42,395 nt of DNA from Verrucomicrobiota bacterium (lineage in GTDB: Bacteria > Verrucomicrobiota > Kiritimatiellia > JAAZAB01): the NCBI GenBank assembly GCA_018898455.1, contig JAHIJO010000141.1, forward strand, positions 1 through 42,395, given 5' to 3'. A program made the translations under genes and the position numbers. Within the stretch, counting starts at the first letter, position 1, and each line of letters opens with the position of its first letter. The notes beneath the pieces are model-generated. The model had not been told where the DNA came from, searched no databases, and saw nothing but the letters and a program-made list of their open reading frames with translations. Below, in pieces: positions 10,079 through 19,631 of this stretch.

Positions 10079-10792
10079 ATGGCTATCATAGCTGGTGTTG
10101 ATGGATGCGCTGCGGGATGGGTTGTGGTTCAACGGGACACGGAGTCGGGACGATCATCCTGGTGTATAGCTCCCGATTTTCTCGCAGTCCTGGATAAGAC
10201 CAGTGGCGCCAGCATAGTGGCTGTTGATATTCCCATCGGACTCCTTGATCAGGCGGTTCACGGTGGCCGGGCCTGTGATCCGTTGGCGCGTAAACTGCTT
10301 GGCCCGAAACGGGCGTCCAGTGTGTTCCCGCCGCCTGTGCGTGCGACCCTTGATTGCCGGACATACCCGCAGGCGTCAAAAGCAAATCAGGACAGTTCGT
10401 TAGCCGGCATTCGCATTTCACAGCAATGCTTCGCCATCCTGCCTAAGATCCGGGAGGTGGACCGGGTGATGACGCCTGAACTCCAGCGGAAGATTCGCGA
10501 GATCCACCCGGAGCTCTGCTTCTTTGCGCTGAACGGCGGTAATGCCATAACTCAGCCCAAAAGGAGTGCCGAAGGTAAGGATGTGCGGTTGGTGTTGTTG
10601 CAGAAGCATGGTTTTGGCTCTTTATCTTCTGAGGCCGTAAAGCCCAAATGTCCTGGAGTCGAAACTGACGACATACTGGATGCCTGTGCCGCCTGCTGGA
10701 CCGCAGAACGAATCTGCTTGGGCACGGCAGTCTGCATTCCGCCATCGCCCGCTCGCGACTCTCGCGGTCTCAGAATGGAAATGTGGTACTGA
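10079..10792 (+). CDS. DUF429 domain-containing protein
   Basis: MAIIAGVDGCAAGWVVVQRD..., VAVDIPIGLLD, CDPLARKLLGPKRASSVFPPPVR, and ETDDILDACAACWTAERI are typical of DUF429. Confidence 0.8.
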   Translation: MAIIAGVDGCAAGWVVVQRDTESGRSSWCIAPDFLAVLDKTSGASIVAVDIPIGLLDQAVHGGRACDPLARKLLGPKRASSVFPPPVRATLDCRTYPQASKANQDSSLAGIRISQQCFAILPKIREVDRVMTPELQRKIREIHPELCFFALNGGNAITQPKRSAEGKDVRLVLLQKHGFGSLSSEAVKPKCPGVETDDILDACAACWTAERICLGTAVCIPPSPARDSRGLRMEMWY

Positions 10793-10810
10793 AGGACAGC
10801 CTTTTAACGT

Positions 10811-11611
10811 CTACTTGGCTGCCTTGGCATGTTTATCGCGGGCAATCACATAGCGTTTGAGATGGTATGTGATCAGGTGAATATCCGCATCGTCGATCTG
10901 GCTATTGAGTTTTGCGACTGTGTTGACAAAGGATCTCTCGTTCATTACCCACACCGTGGGCCACTCAACGGATGCCGTGACATACCAGCCCGGATACAAC
11001 ACAACGGGATGAACCTTGAATTGTTTGCCGGCACTGGACTCGATGAGATCGTACAGCCATCCGGCTTGTGCCTTGGCCTGGGCTACAGGATCACGGTCAG
11101 GTTGGAAACCGTTTACTTTGATTTTTTCACCATCGTAGGTGACTACGCACGATCCTTTTGCCGGCTTGCTATTAGTCTTGGTCTCGACAGTGTAAATCCC
11201 GGCAGGACCGATCAGCACGTGGTCCACGTTGAAGTTGTCGGCTTGAATATCGTGCAACACCTGATACCCGGCCGGGCGCAATTTCTCCTCCAGGAACTGA
11301 CCGACAGCTTCTTCACCGGTTTGTCCCAGACGAAGTGGTTTTATTTCCTTTATTGTCCGCCATATCTTCACTACGGCAATTATGGCCATCAAGACGGCGA
11401 TTATGGTGAATAGCCAAGGCGATCTTGGGGTATTGAAGAAAACGGCGATCCAATCGATAGAGGCAATTATGATCATGCAAAGCGTGATGGTCACCCACGG
11501 CATGAGGCCTTCGTCAACCAGGTAGTCAATGCGTTCCCGGAGAGACTGCCCCGGCAGTCGGACCGGCAGGTCTTTGATCGGGCTTTTCTTATATTCTTTA
11601 TTCTCAGTCAT
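10811..11611 (-). CDS. NERD (nuclease-related) domain membrane protein
   Basis: LGQTGEEAVGQFLEEKLRPAGYQVLHDIQADNFNVDHVLIGPAGIYTVETKTNSKP is the NERD signature. Two hydrophobic segments precede it. Confidence 0.8.
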   Translation of the reverse strand: MTENKEYKKSPIKDLPVRLPGQSLRERIDYLVDEGLMPWVTITLCMIIIASIDWIAVFFNTPRSPWLFTIIAVLMAIIAVVKIWRTIKEIKPLRLGQTGEEAVGQFLEEKLRPAGYQVLHDIQADNFNVDHVLIGPAGIYTVETKTNSKPAKGSCVVTYDGEKIKVNGFQPDRDPVAQAKAQAGWLYDLIESSAGKQFKVHPVVLYPGWYVTASVEWPTVWVMNERSFVNTVAKLNSQIDDADIHLITYHLKRYVIARDKHAKAAK

Positions 11612-11701
11612 ATGGCCTCTATCAATTGAAAAAATGGCTCATTCATGCAGATAGTCGTTCCGAAATGGTTTGTTTGAATAGGAAATTCATTGCAGCCGCG
11701 A

Positions 11702-14371
11702 TCAATCTGCTTGAACATCGCTGGCAAAAATTGAAGTCTTGGTATTATGTTGTGCCATGATGACAGGCCAATAGAAAGGGGCTCCCCGCCAACCATCTTC
11801 CTCCAAGCCCTTTTGTTTGATCATCAGGAGTGCTGGTATGTCCACCGCCGTACAGCGAGCGAGTTCGCCTTCCTTGTGATATGTGTCAGGCGCGTTTGAG
11901 AAGCGCCCCTCCTCTCTGATGCGCTTCATGGTGCGATCAGTCCTAACGATGCACCAGATGTTGCCCCGCCGAATGGGGGCCTCGCACTGGTTACTAAGAT
12001 GTTGGATGGCCGCTTTTGCCGCCTCCACGTCCCACTCGTAGAATTGTTCGAACTCCAAGGTTTTGTATGCTTCCGCAACAAGGTTAATAGCCGTTTCTAC
12101 AGAAATGAGAAAAGGGTCGGTAGGGAGAGGGTCGCCTCCCTTTATCTTGAGTGTTTCATCAATGTGTTGAACCGTCCTGGCAATGCGAGTCTTATAGCCG
12201 GTCTGAAAGCCGACTGGCAGAAGCCGGGTGTAAGGTTTAAGTGTTGTTGTCGTTGATAGGATTATCTTGTTTGGACTGCACGGCTTAATGGTGCCGTCGG
12301 GATCCTTTTGAATGAAGTATACGCCCCGGTTATCCCCTTCTTCGATTGAGTCCCTTAGTGCGGTATCAATTTGATGTATGCGCTGCATGGCTGCATAGAT
12401 TTTAGGTGTCGTGTAAAACCGCGTGACGGCGAGATCTTCGATTGGTCTAAACCCAAACATCCGGGAGTGTTGCAGTACTGTGTCCTGCTGCATGGTCTTG
12501 GGATTCCGCCCGTAGTAAAATCCTGTTAGATTCGCGATGGTAAGGCCGCGGTCCAGAATCTGTCCGCCGATAAACAGATTGAGGGGCGTGCGCAACTTGA
12601 GTTGGCCGCGGTCATCGAGCAATTCCTGCACTTGGACGTCCGAATTCACTATGGAGATAACGAGGTGGTCGTCATGGAGAGCGGAGGCTGCTTTCTCTTT
12701 AACCAGCTCGTAGGGCGGCAGAAACACGTGTGTGCAGCGCATGGAACGTGCAAGGTCGTCGAACGCGTCACGGAAGAGCGTTTCCGGGATGGAGGGGTTG
12801 GAGGTCAGTGCCTGGGTAAGTTGGGATCTGAGCGCCTCCACGATTTTCGCCTGCCATTCATGTGGCTCGCGCTTTGCCTCAGTGTGAACCAGGAAGCTAT
12901 ACTTCTGCTCGGTGGCCTTCCGTTGCTTCTCTTGGATTTGGCGGATGCACCCGCCGACGAGGAAATTGACAAATGCGGCACGGAGGGCGCTAATGGCCTT
13001 GCTTGTGAGGGCGTTCTCAAGTTTGAACTTGCGGCCGTCGGGGTGCCGCAGTACCTCGAGTTCCTGCTCGCCGACGGCGTGGAAAAGGCTGGATGCAACG
13101 GTCTCGTTCCTTTCGGACTCGTCGAAGTAGTAGTCGCCCCCGATATAGGCAGGGGCTACGGGCACGAGTTCAGTGAAGGTCGGTCTGGTCGGTTTAAAGA
13201 TCATATCCGGGCCGATGGCCACATCTTTAGGCTGGAGGTAGAGGGAATACGGGGTGGCGGTGACCTGAAGGAATGAACAATCAGTAAGCCGGTTGCGTAT
13301 GGCGTCGAGTTGGCTGGCGATTTTCGCGAGTTGAACACCCTCCGTCTTGCTGCGTCTGAAACCGACACTGGCGTAGTCAGCCTCGTCGTCGATGATCAGT
13401 AACTTGCGCTCGGACAGTGCGGGGTAGGACTTGAAGAGTACATTTTCCAGCCGCTTCATGTTTTTATTTTCTTTCTTGACGACGAAAACCAATTTTTTCT
13501 TCAGTTCCCATTTGTTGAGGTTCGACGGCATTTTCATGATGTCGTAGACATCTAGCCGGTCGTCGCGGATGAATTGGGCATACTCATTCCGAAGCCTCTG
13601 CAGGGTCTGCGTTGCCAGGGCGACGGTCCCCTTTGTGAGAACAATGGAGACCTCGTAGTCTTGATCGAACGCCAACGCGATGACACCTGTGAATGTGCGT
13701 GTCTTTCCGCTTTGGATCTTCCCGAGGAGCATGCCCGGGTGTTGCGATGAGGTTGTCTTCTCGCGTAGTCTGTGGACTGTGCGCCAGATGGCGCATTTGA
13801 GGTCCTGGCTATAGTCCCCGTTGTCGGCCACAAAATTACTGTAGAAGTGCCCGTCCAGCCGCATGTCTTGTGCCCAGATTGTGGCTTCGTCGTTTCGGAA
13901 AGTGTGTCGCTCCTGTTGTGCCCATGACTTTGCGAGCACTGGGCTGGCCTGGAAAAGACGTTCCTCTCCCTGGTGAATCGTGGAGTTAACACCATCGAGG
14001 ACATGGAGGAAGCGAAGAACTTCCAGTCGTACGAAGGGGTATGGCTGGAGTTCTGCCCTGGTGGCACTCAATTCTTGGGCGACTTGGCCTTGGGTACCTG
14101 CAATTATTGCTCCCGATGGAAGAAGGAAGGCGTGATAGGTGGGGTCACCATGGCTGAAGACCTGTCGCGTGTTCGCCAAAGGCGGGACGATGTCTGCTAT
14201 GGACTCTGGGTCATCGAACCGGCTGAATGTGGTAACGTTCCCGTCTTGAACTTCATCTTGTATCCAATGTTCGCTCCCGTCGGTAAGAATGGGAAGGAGA
14301 AAACCTGTCTTCTGGCGCATCGGGTTGACGTAGCCCAGGAGGGTTAGAGGGAGTAGGGAATCTACAGCCAT
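11702..14371 (-). CDS. Z1 domain-containing ATPase/helicase-like protein
   Basis: Walker A GMLLGKIQSGKTRTFTGV, Walker B LLIIDDEADYASVGF, FLQVTATPYSLYLQP, FIGGQILDRGLTIANLTGFYYGR, DTVLQHSRMFGFR: Z1 family motifs. Confidence 0.85.
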   Translation of the reverse strand: MAVDSLLPLTLLGYVNPMRQKTGFLLPILTDGSEHWIQDEVQDGNVTTFSRFDDPESIADIVPPLANTRQVFSHGDPTYHAFLLPSGAIIAGTQGQVAQELSATRAELQPYPFVRLEVLRFLHVLDGVNSTIHQGEERLFQASPVLAKSWAQQERHTFRNDEATIWAQDMRLDGHFYSNFVADNGDYSQDLKCAIWRTVHRLREKTTSSQHPGMLLGKIQSGKTRTFTGVIALAFDQDYEVSIVLTKGTVALATQTLQRLRNEYAQFIRDDRLDVYDIMKMPSNLNKWELKKKLVFVVKKENKNMKRLENVLFKSYPALSERKLLIIDDEADYASVGFRRSKTEGVQLAKIASQLDAIRNRLTDCSFLQVTATPYSLYLQPKDVAIGPDMIFKPTRPTFTELVPVAPAYIGGDYYFDESERNETVASSLFHAVGEQELEVLRHPDGRKFKLENALTSKAISALRAAFVNFLVGGCIRQIQEKQRKATEQKYSFLVHTEAKREPHEWQAKIVEALRSQLTQALTSNPSIPETLFRDAFDDLARSMRCTHVFLPPYELVKEKAASALHDDHLVISIVNSDVQVQELLDDRGQLKLRTPLNLFIGGQILDRGLTIANLTGFYYGRNPKTMQQDTVLQHSRMFGFRPIEDLAVTRFYTTPKIYAAMQRIHQIDTALRDSIEEGDNRGVYFIQKDPDGTIKPCSPNKIILSTTTTLKPYTRLLPVGFQTGYKTRIARTVQHIDETLKIKGGDPLPTDPFLISVETAINLVAEAYKTLEFEQFYEWDVEAAKAAIQHLSNQCEAPIRRGNIWCIVRTDRTMKRIREEGRFSNAPDTYHKEGELARCTAVDIPALLMIKQKGLEEDGWRGAPFYWPVIMAQHNTKTSIFASDVQAD

Positions 14372-15123
14372 CTTTTCTCCTCACAGTGTTTCCTGACTAG
14401 GAGTCGCAGATGGGCATGGAATTCGCTGGGCCTGAAGCTTTTGTAAAGTTCATATGCCAGGGGGGCGGCATCCCACGTCGAAAGGACGTTCTTGACGTCA
14501 TCGTTTTCAAGAAAACTGTGCGGTAGAGCGACTGCCGCTATGCGGCCATTCAGATCAATCGGCTGGTCGACTTGGTACTCGACGGCGGACTTCCGGTCGT
14601 CACAATCTTTATCGCCGCCGCCGTTGTTAAGGTTATAGTATTTTCGAGCGGGCGTTCCCGCGGGAGGTATGGTCAGGTTCATGTCGAGCATTCCCGACCA
14701 ATATTTCTCGTTCGTGCTGAAGAAGCCGACGACCAGGCGTTGCGCGGCTTGGGTTACGGACTTAAGGTCGTATGTATCAACATCGGCAGGATCGATCTCA
14801 GGGTGGTACAATAGATCTTTACCGGCGCCTGAGTCGAATGGGAAGACTCTCTTCACCCCGGCTGTTACAGTGCCAGGGGTGATAATCAGGCAAACCGGCG
14901 CGTATATGGTGTCATGTCGGACCGTATTGGCATCTTTTACCCGGTATGCTGGTTTGCCATAGAAGAAGTAGACCAGTGGTTCCTTGTATCTGGGACACTG
15001 GCTGGGATTCAGGCAACCTGAGTTTACGATGTCCGCAAAACTGGTCCAGGTCGTTACGTGGGTCAAGGGCAGTTCGCTCACATATGCGTCTTTCTGCTGT
15101 ACGTGCTCTGCAAATGTTACCAC
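14362..15123 (-). CDS. Uncharacterised protein with possible ADP-ribosyltransferase (DarT-like) features
   Basis: LTHVTTWTSFADIVNSGCLNPSQCPRYKEPLVYFFYGKPAYR and a later DRKSAVEYQVDQPIDLNGRIAAVALP give an H...Y...E order reminiscent of DarT/ART folds. Overlaps the Z1 gene start by 10 nt. Confidence 0.4.
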   Translation of the reverse strand: MVTFAEHVQQKDAYVSELPLTHVTTWTSFADIVNSGCLNPSQCPRYKEPLVYFFYGKPAYRVKDANTVRHDTIYAPVCLIITPGTVTAGVKRVFPFDSGAGKDLLYHPEIDPADVDTYDLKSVTQAAQRLVVGFFSTNEKYWSGMLDMNLTIPPAGTPARKYYNLNNGGGDKDCDDRKSAVEYQVDQPIDLNGRIAAVALPHSFLENDDVKNVLSTWDAAPLAYELYKSFRPSEFHAHLRLLVRKHCEEKRWL

Positions 15124-15138
15124 AGGACATTGCCCTCC

Positions 15139-17526
15139 CTAGTAGGCGCAGTTCAGTACCTCGTCGAGTGTCGCGGTGAAGGGCAGAGGGGAGGCGATTT
15201 CGGCGATTCCCCGGTGCTTCAGGAGCTGGCGCACGTTCCAGTGGTAGTGTACGAACTCGGGCGCTGAATCGACGCGGTACACGAGATAATAATCAGATCC
15301 TGTCTTCAAGGGGTAGTGATACTTTCTCTTGAGTGTGGCGGCGGTGATGACTTCCGGGGGCGTGGGTTTGCCGTCGCCAGCCGTTATCACGGCATAAAGG
15401 CCGGTCGCAGCCTCCTGCCCGTGTTTGTGGAGCAGAATGTAATAAGCGCCGACGTTTTCCGAAGTCAGAGGGACAGCTCCGCGTTTTTCGCCGACGCGGA
15501 GAATCAGCAGGTGCTTTTCGTCGGTCCAGCGGAGTTGAGTCTCGTTCTGATACCACGCGACGAGGACAGGGGTCTCTCGCGGAGGCAGGGCGCGGCGACC
15601 GTTGATGTCGTATTCGGCGATGGGTGCCTTGCGGACGGCAAGCGGTCCGGGCTTGTCATGAATGCGGTAGCGGTGGTAGGTCTCCTGCTCACGGCGGGTG
15701 GCGCGGTCACAGACATGGGCGACGATTTGGAGCATGAAGTCCTTTAGCGCCTTGGTGCCGTCCTCTTCTCCCTCGGTCGGACGAATGGAGAATGCTCCGA
15801 GTCCCGGGACAATCTCATGGAAACCCCACCATGTGCGTGTCAGGGATCCCGGGTACAGAACGTAGGCGCCAGCGGTGCGGCGGATCGCGTCCCTGTAAGC
15901 GTGCATCTTGAGGAGATCCGCCCTCTTGTAGGTGCCGGCCCGCTCCTGCTCTTTCTCCTCGGACAACCGGCTCTCCAGGTTCCTCGCCCCGGTTTGTTTG
16001 TCCGTCTTGCCGAAGATGTCCTCCAGTTTCTCGACGCGATACTTGGCGTCGAAATGCACATGGACGATCAGTTCCTGTTCTTCGGCCTGCTGTTCACTGA
16101 AACCTATTGGCCACAGTGAAAGCGTGTAGTCGGGGCGCATGCTGGCCGTCCAGCTTCCTCTGAGCGGGAAGTTCGGGGCGGCGTCATCTCCTCTTCGCGG
16201 GAAGGTACGATTGTAGGAGAAACGGACGTTCAACTCGCGCTGTCCCTTGTTGTATACTCCCTTCAGGGCGACATGCCGCCCCGCCCTTAATTTAAGGCCG
16301 AAGCCATCGTCTGTTTTCGTTATCAGGGACTGCGCCGGAGGGGTGGCGAGCGTAAAGACGTCGGCGACGACGTCCAGAAGCCGGAAGAAGAGCCAGTACT
16401 CGTATAGGGTGGCGACATCGCGTTTGCCGGCACCATAAACGTCCGCTCCGCCCGACCAGCAGATGCGCGCTGCCATGTCAAACTGCAGCCATGCTGCGAG
16501 AATCTCGCGGTATCCTCCCTTGCGCTGAAGAACAGGACTGCCAAGGGGCAGGATGCGCGGTTCCGATATATCGCGGAAGAAGTCGCGGCTGAGCACTTCG
16601 GCCAGTTCCTCTTCCAGGGCGAGAGCTTCTTGGGTGAAGCGCTTATCCCCCTCACGGCCGACGTTCTCCAGCCGTTCGCGGATCAGGGCCACGAACGCCT
16701 GGAACGTCCGGAGGGCGTGCTTCACAAATCGGTTCTCGGCGGTGTCCACGGTCTCGACGTTGCGGAGGACGGTCACGCGTTCCGGCACGGATGCCATGCG
16801 CGAGTGGAGCGGATGGCCGGCTGGCAGAGGGACTCGGCGTGAGGCGGATGCGATCTGGCGGGCGATGGCCGCAGTTGGTTTGATGCTGCGGTTGATAGGA
16901 ACGACGCACGCTTCCTGTTCCCAAAGACGGTGTGGAATTGCAGTAATCCGTTGGACGGCGTCGCGAAACTCGCGAGAGGCCAGTAGAGAGCGGACAAAAG
17001 CGAAACGTTGACAGAGGGTCTCGGGGTCGCGGGTCTCGTCGGGGAGCAATGTCTGTTGGGCCGGGGAGCGGAACTCGAGCAGCAGGTCTGTGCAGCGCTC
17101 CGTGATGTACCTCAGCATGCGGCGGTAGTCATCGCGGTAGCCAACTTTTGCCGTCCGGACCTCAACTTCGGCCGAGCCCTTTTCGCGGTCAGTTTCCGCG
17201 TCCAACAGCATAAAGCGCATGCGACCTACGTTGAGACCAGGTGTAATGCGCCCACGGTCAAGATTTTTTGGTGTGCGGCTGGACCGAACGATTCCCGGTT
17301 CAGTCCGGAGGCGGCATCCGGGCTGGTCGAGCTCGTATTCGTACGCGGCCATTTCCAGAAGTTGAACGGGGGCTTCGGCATACTCCGCGGCAGATTCGGG
17401 TGACTCCTCAATGATCAAAGGGATGGCTTCGTCGGAAGTCCCTTCGGGGTAGAGTGCCATAAGGGCGACGGGTTGTCCGTCGCCATTCGTGAACTGAACC
17501 TTGACCAATTCTTGCGCCACTGTCAT
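15139..17526 (-). CDS. DUF2357 / PDDEXK_7 McrC-like nuclease
   Basis: 795 aa; LRNVETVDTAENRFVKHALRTFQAFV typical of DUF2357; C-terminal VHFDAKYRVE...KRADLLKMHAYRDAIRRTAGAYVLYPG nuclease-like region. Confidence 0.8.
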   Translation of the reverse strand: MTVAQELVKVQFTNGDGQPVALMALYPEGTSDEAIPLIIEESPESAAEYAEAPVQLLEMAAYEYELDQPGCRLRTEPGIVRSSRTPKNLDRGRITPGLNVGRMRFMLLDAETDREKGSAEVEVRTAKVGYRDDYRRMLRYITERCTDLLLEFRSPAQQTLLPDETRDPETLCQRFAFVRSLLASREFRDAVQRITAIPHRLWEQEACVVPINRSIKPTAAIARQIASASRRVPLPAGHPLHSRMASVPERVTVLRNVETVDTAENRFVKHALRTFQAFVALIRERLENVGREGDKRFTQEALALEEELAEVLSRDFFRDISEPRILPLGSPVLQRKGGYREILAAWLQFDMAARICWSGGADVYGAGKRDVATLYEYWLFFRLLDVVADVFTLATPPAQSLITKTDDGFGLKLRAGRHVALKGVYNKGQRELNVRFSYNRTFPRRGDDAAPNFPLRGSWTASMRPDYTLSLWPIGFSEQQAEEQELIVHVHFDAKYRVEKLEDIFGKTDKQTGARNLESRLSEEKEQERAGTYKRADLLKMHAYRDAIRRTAGAYVLYPGSLTRTWWGFHEIVPGLGAFSIRPTEGEEDGTKALKDFMLQIVAHVCDRATRREQETYHRYRIHDKPGPLAVRKAPIAEYDINGRRALPPRETPVLVAWYQNETQLRWTDEKHLLILRVGEKRGAVPLTSENVGAYYILLHKHGQEAATGLYAVITAGDGKPTPPEVITAATLKRKYHYPLKTGSDYYLVYRVDSAPEFVHYHWNVRQLLKHRGIAEIASPLPFTATLDEVLNCAY

Positions 17527-19631
17527 GCCTCGGTGTAGCTGGTAAAGCCGTTGTGTTTAAGACGCAGTTCCATACGTTCTATCTTTGCATAACTGATGGG
17601 GAATCTTTCTTTCGTAACGATCTTCTTCAGTTCAGTGAGTACGGGTCCAAGTTTTGTCTTTGAACCGTGAAGTTTAGGCAGGAGTTTCTGCATGATCGCC
17701 GCGTCGAGAGCTTCATCAAGTTTCCAGCCCTCGCCAGAGACCTTTGCATGGAAGTATACAAAGCGAGAGATCTCGTACGCGGGGCGATAACCAAATTCAG
17801 CGCCGACTGTCGACAACACGGTGAACATACCATCAAGAACACTCTTTACCTCTGTTCTTTGCGTGGTTCCGAGTTCATCGAGGGATACATCTCTCCTTGC
17901 GGCCTGGGCCACAAAAAGCTCAGCATAAACGACTCCACTACCTGTGAGCCGGGAGATGTCCACTGGGTTTGGTTTGTCGAGAAAATTCGTCATGTCTGTC
18001 GCTGAGACCGTGAATTCGATAACGTTGGCCCGGTCCAACACCTTGGGGGAAAACATATATGTTGTTTCGTCCACGTTGACCGTTCCAATGACGAAGAGGT
18101 TGGGAGGGATGCGTACTTGCTCAGGTACGGCGTTTCCTTCGCCGTCTCTGTGCTCTCGGTTCTCATGGAGGGTAACTGGCTCGCCTGACTCCGTGGCTGA
18201 CAAAACATCCGCAAAGTAGCGTTCAACATGGGATAGGTTCATTTCGTCTAGGATGAGAATATATGGATGTGTTGGATCCGCTTGGGCAGCCAGGATAAGT
18301 TGTAGTGCGCCGGAAGATGGCATGCAATACCGCCCGGGTGATAGGGCGTCAGCGTAACCAAAGAGTGGGTCTTTATTGGTCCAATCAGCGCCGACCGGAA
18401 TTAGTGTGTAGGAACTGCTGTAGATTGCAGGTTCCAAGTTGGCCTCAAGTACTGCGAATGCTGCGGCCTTTAGATGTGTTTCGAAAGAGTTAAGTTGAGT
18501 GGAGTATTGTGTGTTCTCTGAAACAGCTTCTCTAATGGTGCGCGCAGGTGTGTCGCGGGTGAAGCCTTTGTTTGTAATGGTGAGGACCCATTCGGCAACG
18601 AGTTCTCTGGGAAGGCATACTTTGGTCGCCACCCCTGATTCCGGCTTGTTTGTTAGAACGATGGCGGTTGAATCAGCCGCGTGCACATAGTAACTAATTC
18701 GATCAGACTTGATCTCGCGTCCCACTGAAAATTGGTCGTGTTTGCAGGCGTGGGGTTTTGTGAGCCATGACGCAAATGCGTGTGCGAGTTTCGTCTTCCC
18801 GCTTCCGGATAAACCTGTAAGAATTACAAACCGTTTTGAACATACAGCTGCTACAAACCGCTTGCTAAGACGTGGATCTACCCGCAAGTTGGCCCTCTCA
18901 AGTGCGGATGTGAAGGCTACTACCAGTTCGCGAAGCGCTACATTTTGATCTAGCGAGTTCAGATGGCTATCAGCAGGACCTGCGATCTCTGTCAATGCCT
19001 CTTTGTTCCACGGAATATACTTATCTTCGCCGACTTGGATGGCGCCAGTCATTGCCATCACTTGGAGCATGTGGCGAATCCTTCGCTCGACCGTTTCAGG
19101 CAAGCCGTGTTTTTGCTGCTTCCCGTGATCGAGAGCTTCGGTCAGATTATCCTGGGTTGGGCGGAAATTCCGCATCACTCCATACAATACGTCTTCGAGA
19201 GTAAGAGGTGCTTTTGATAGGGAGAATGCGGCAGCCAATATCCTAAAAGGGTATTCATCCGCTTCGGCATCCTTGATCGCCGAAAGAGCCTGGGCTAAGG
19301 CATGCGGCGGATCGATCTCGCCGGCAACTATCTGTCTGCCGAAAGCCGTCACCTTGAATTTTTGATCTGTCAGATCCAGAACGCCGGTCCGCGTCCATGG
19401 GTGAGGATAATCGCGAAAAAGCGGTCTGATTTCCTTCGAGGACTGCTTCTGACTCCACTTCTCATTCGGGAATGCTTGCGCGAGTTCAGTGTAGATAGGA
19501 GACTTCTCGTCGTACACATTTTCACCCTCGTGCTGTGCGGCAATTTTCAAGACTCCGAGCCATATAATGGGATTCCAGAGGCCTTCACGGCCAGCGTCGA
19601 TTCCCGTCCACTGCACATCGTATTTGTTCAT
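17523..19631 (-). CDS. McrB-like AAA+ ATPase
   Basis: Walker A VILTGLSGSGKTKLAHAFASW, Walker B YILILDEMNLSHVERYFADVL, NLFVIGTVNVDETTYMFSPKVLDRANVIEF (McrB-type GTVNxDETT). Confidence 0.9.
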   Translation of the reverse strand: MNKYDVQWTGIDAGREGLWNPIIWLGVLKIAAQHEGENVYDEKSPIYTELAQAFPNEKWSQKQSSKEIRPLFRDYPHPWTRTGVLDLTDQKFKVTAFGRQIVAGEIDPPHALAQALSAIKDAEADEYPFRILAAAFSLSKAPLTLEDVLYGVMRNFRPTQDNLTEALDHGKQQKHGLPETVERRIRHMLQVMAMTGAIQVGEDKYIPWNKEALTEIAGPADSHLNSLDQNVALRELVVAFTSALERANLRVDPRLSKRFVAAVCSKRFVILTGLSGSGKTKLAHAFASWLTKPHACKHDQFSVGREIKSDRISYYVHAADSTAIVLTNKPESGVATKVCLPRELVAEWVLTITNKGFTRDTPARTIREAVSENTQYSTQLNSFETHLKAAAFAVLEANLEPAIYSSSYTLIPVGADWTNKDPLFGYADALSPGRYCMPSSGALQLILAAQADPTHPYILILDEMNLSHVERYFADVLSATESGEPVTLHENREHRDGEGNAVPEQVRIPPNLFVIGTVNVDETTYMFSPKVLDRANVIEFTVSATDMTNFLDKPNPVDISRLTGSGVVYAELFVAQAARRDVSLDELGTTQRTEVKSVLDGMFTVLSTVGAEFGYRPAYEISRFVYFHAKVSGEGWKLDEALDAAIMQKLLPKLHGSKTKLGPVLTELKKIVTKERFPISYAKIERMELRLKHNGFTSYTEA

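Noticed and set aside
12602-13276. 224-aa plus-strand ORF
   Set aside because: Antisense to the Z1 gene, which carries clear ATPase motifs.
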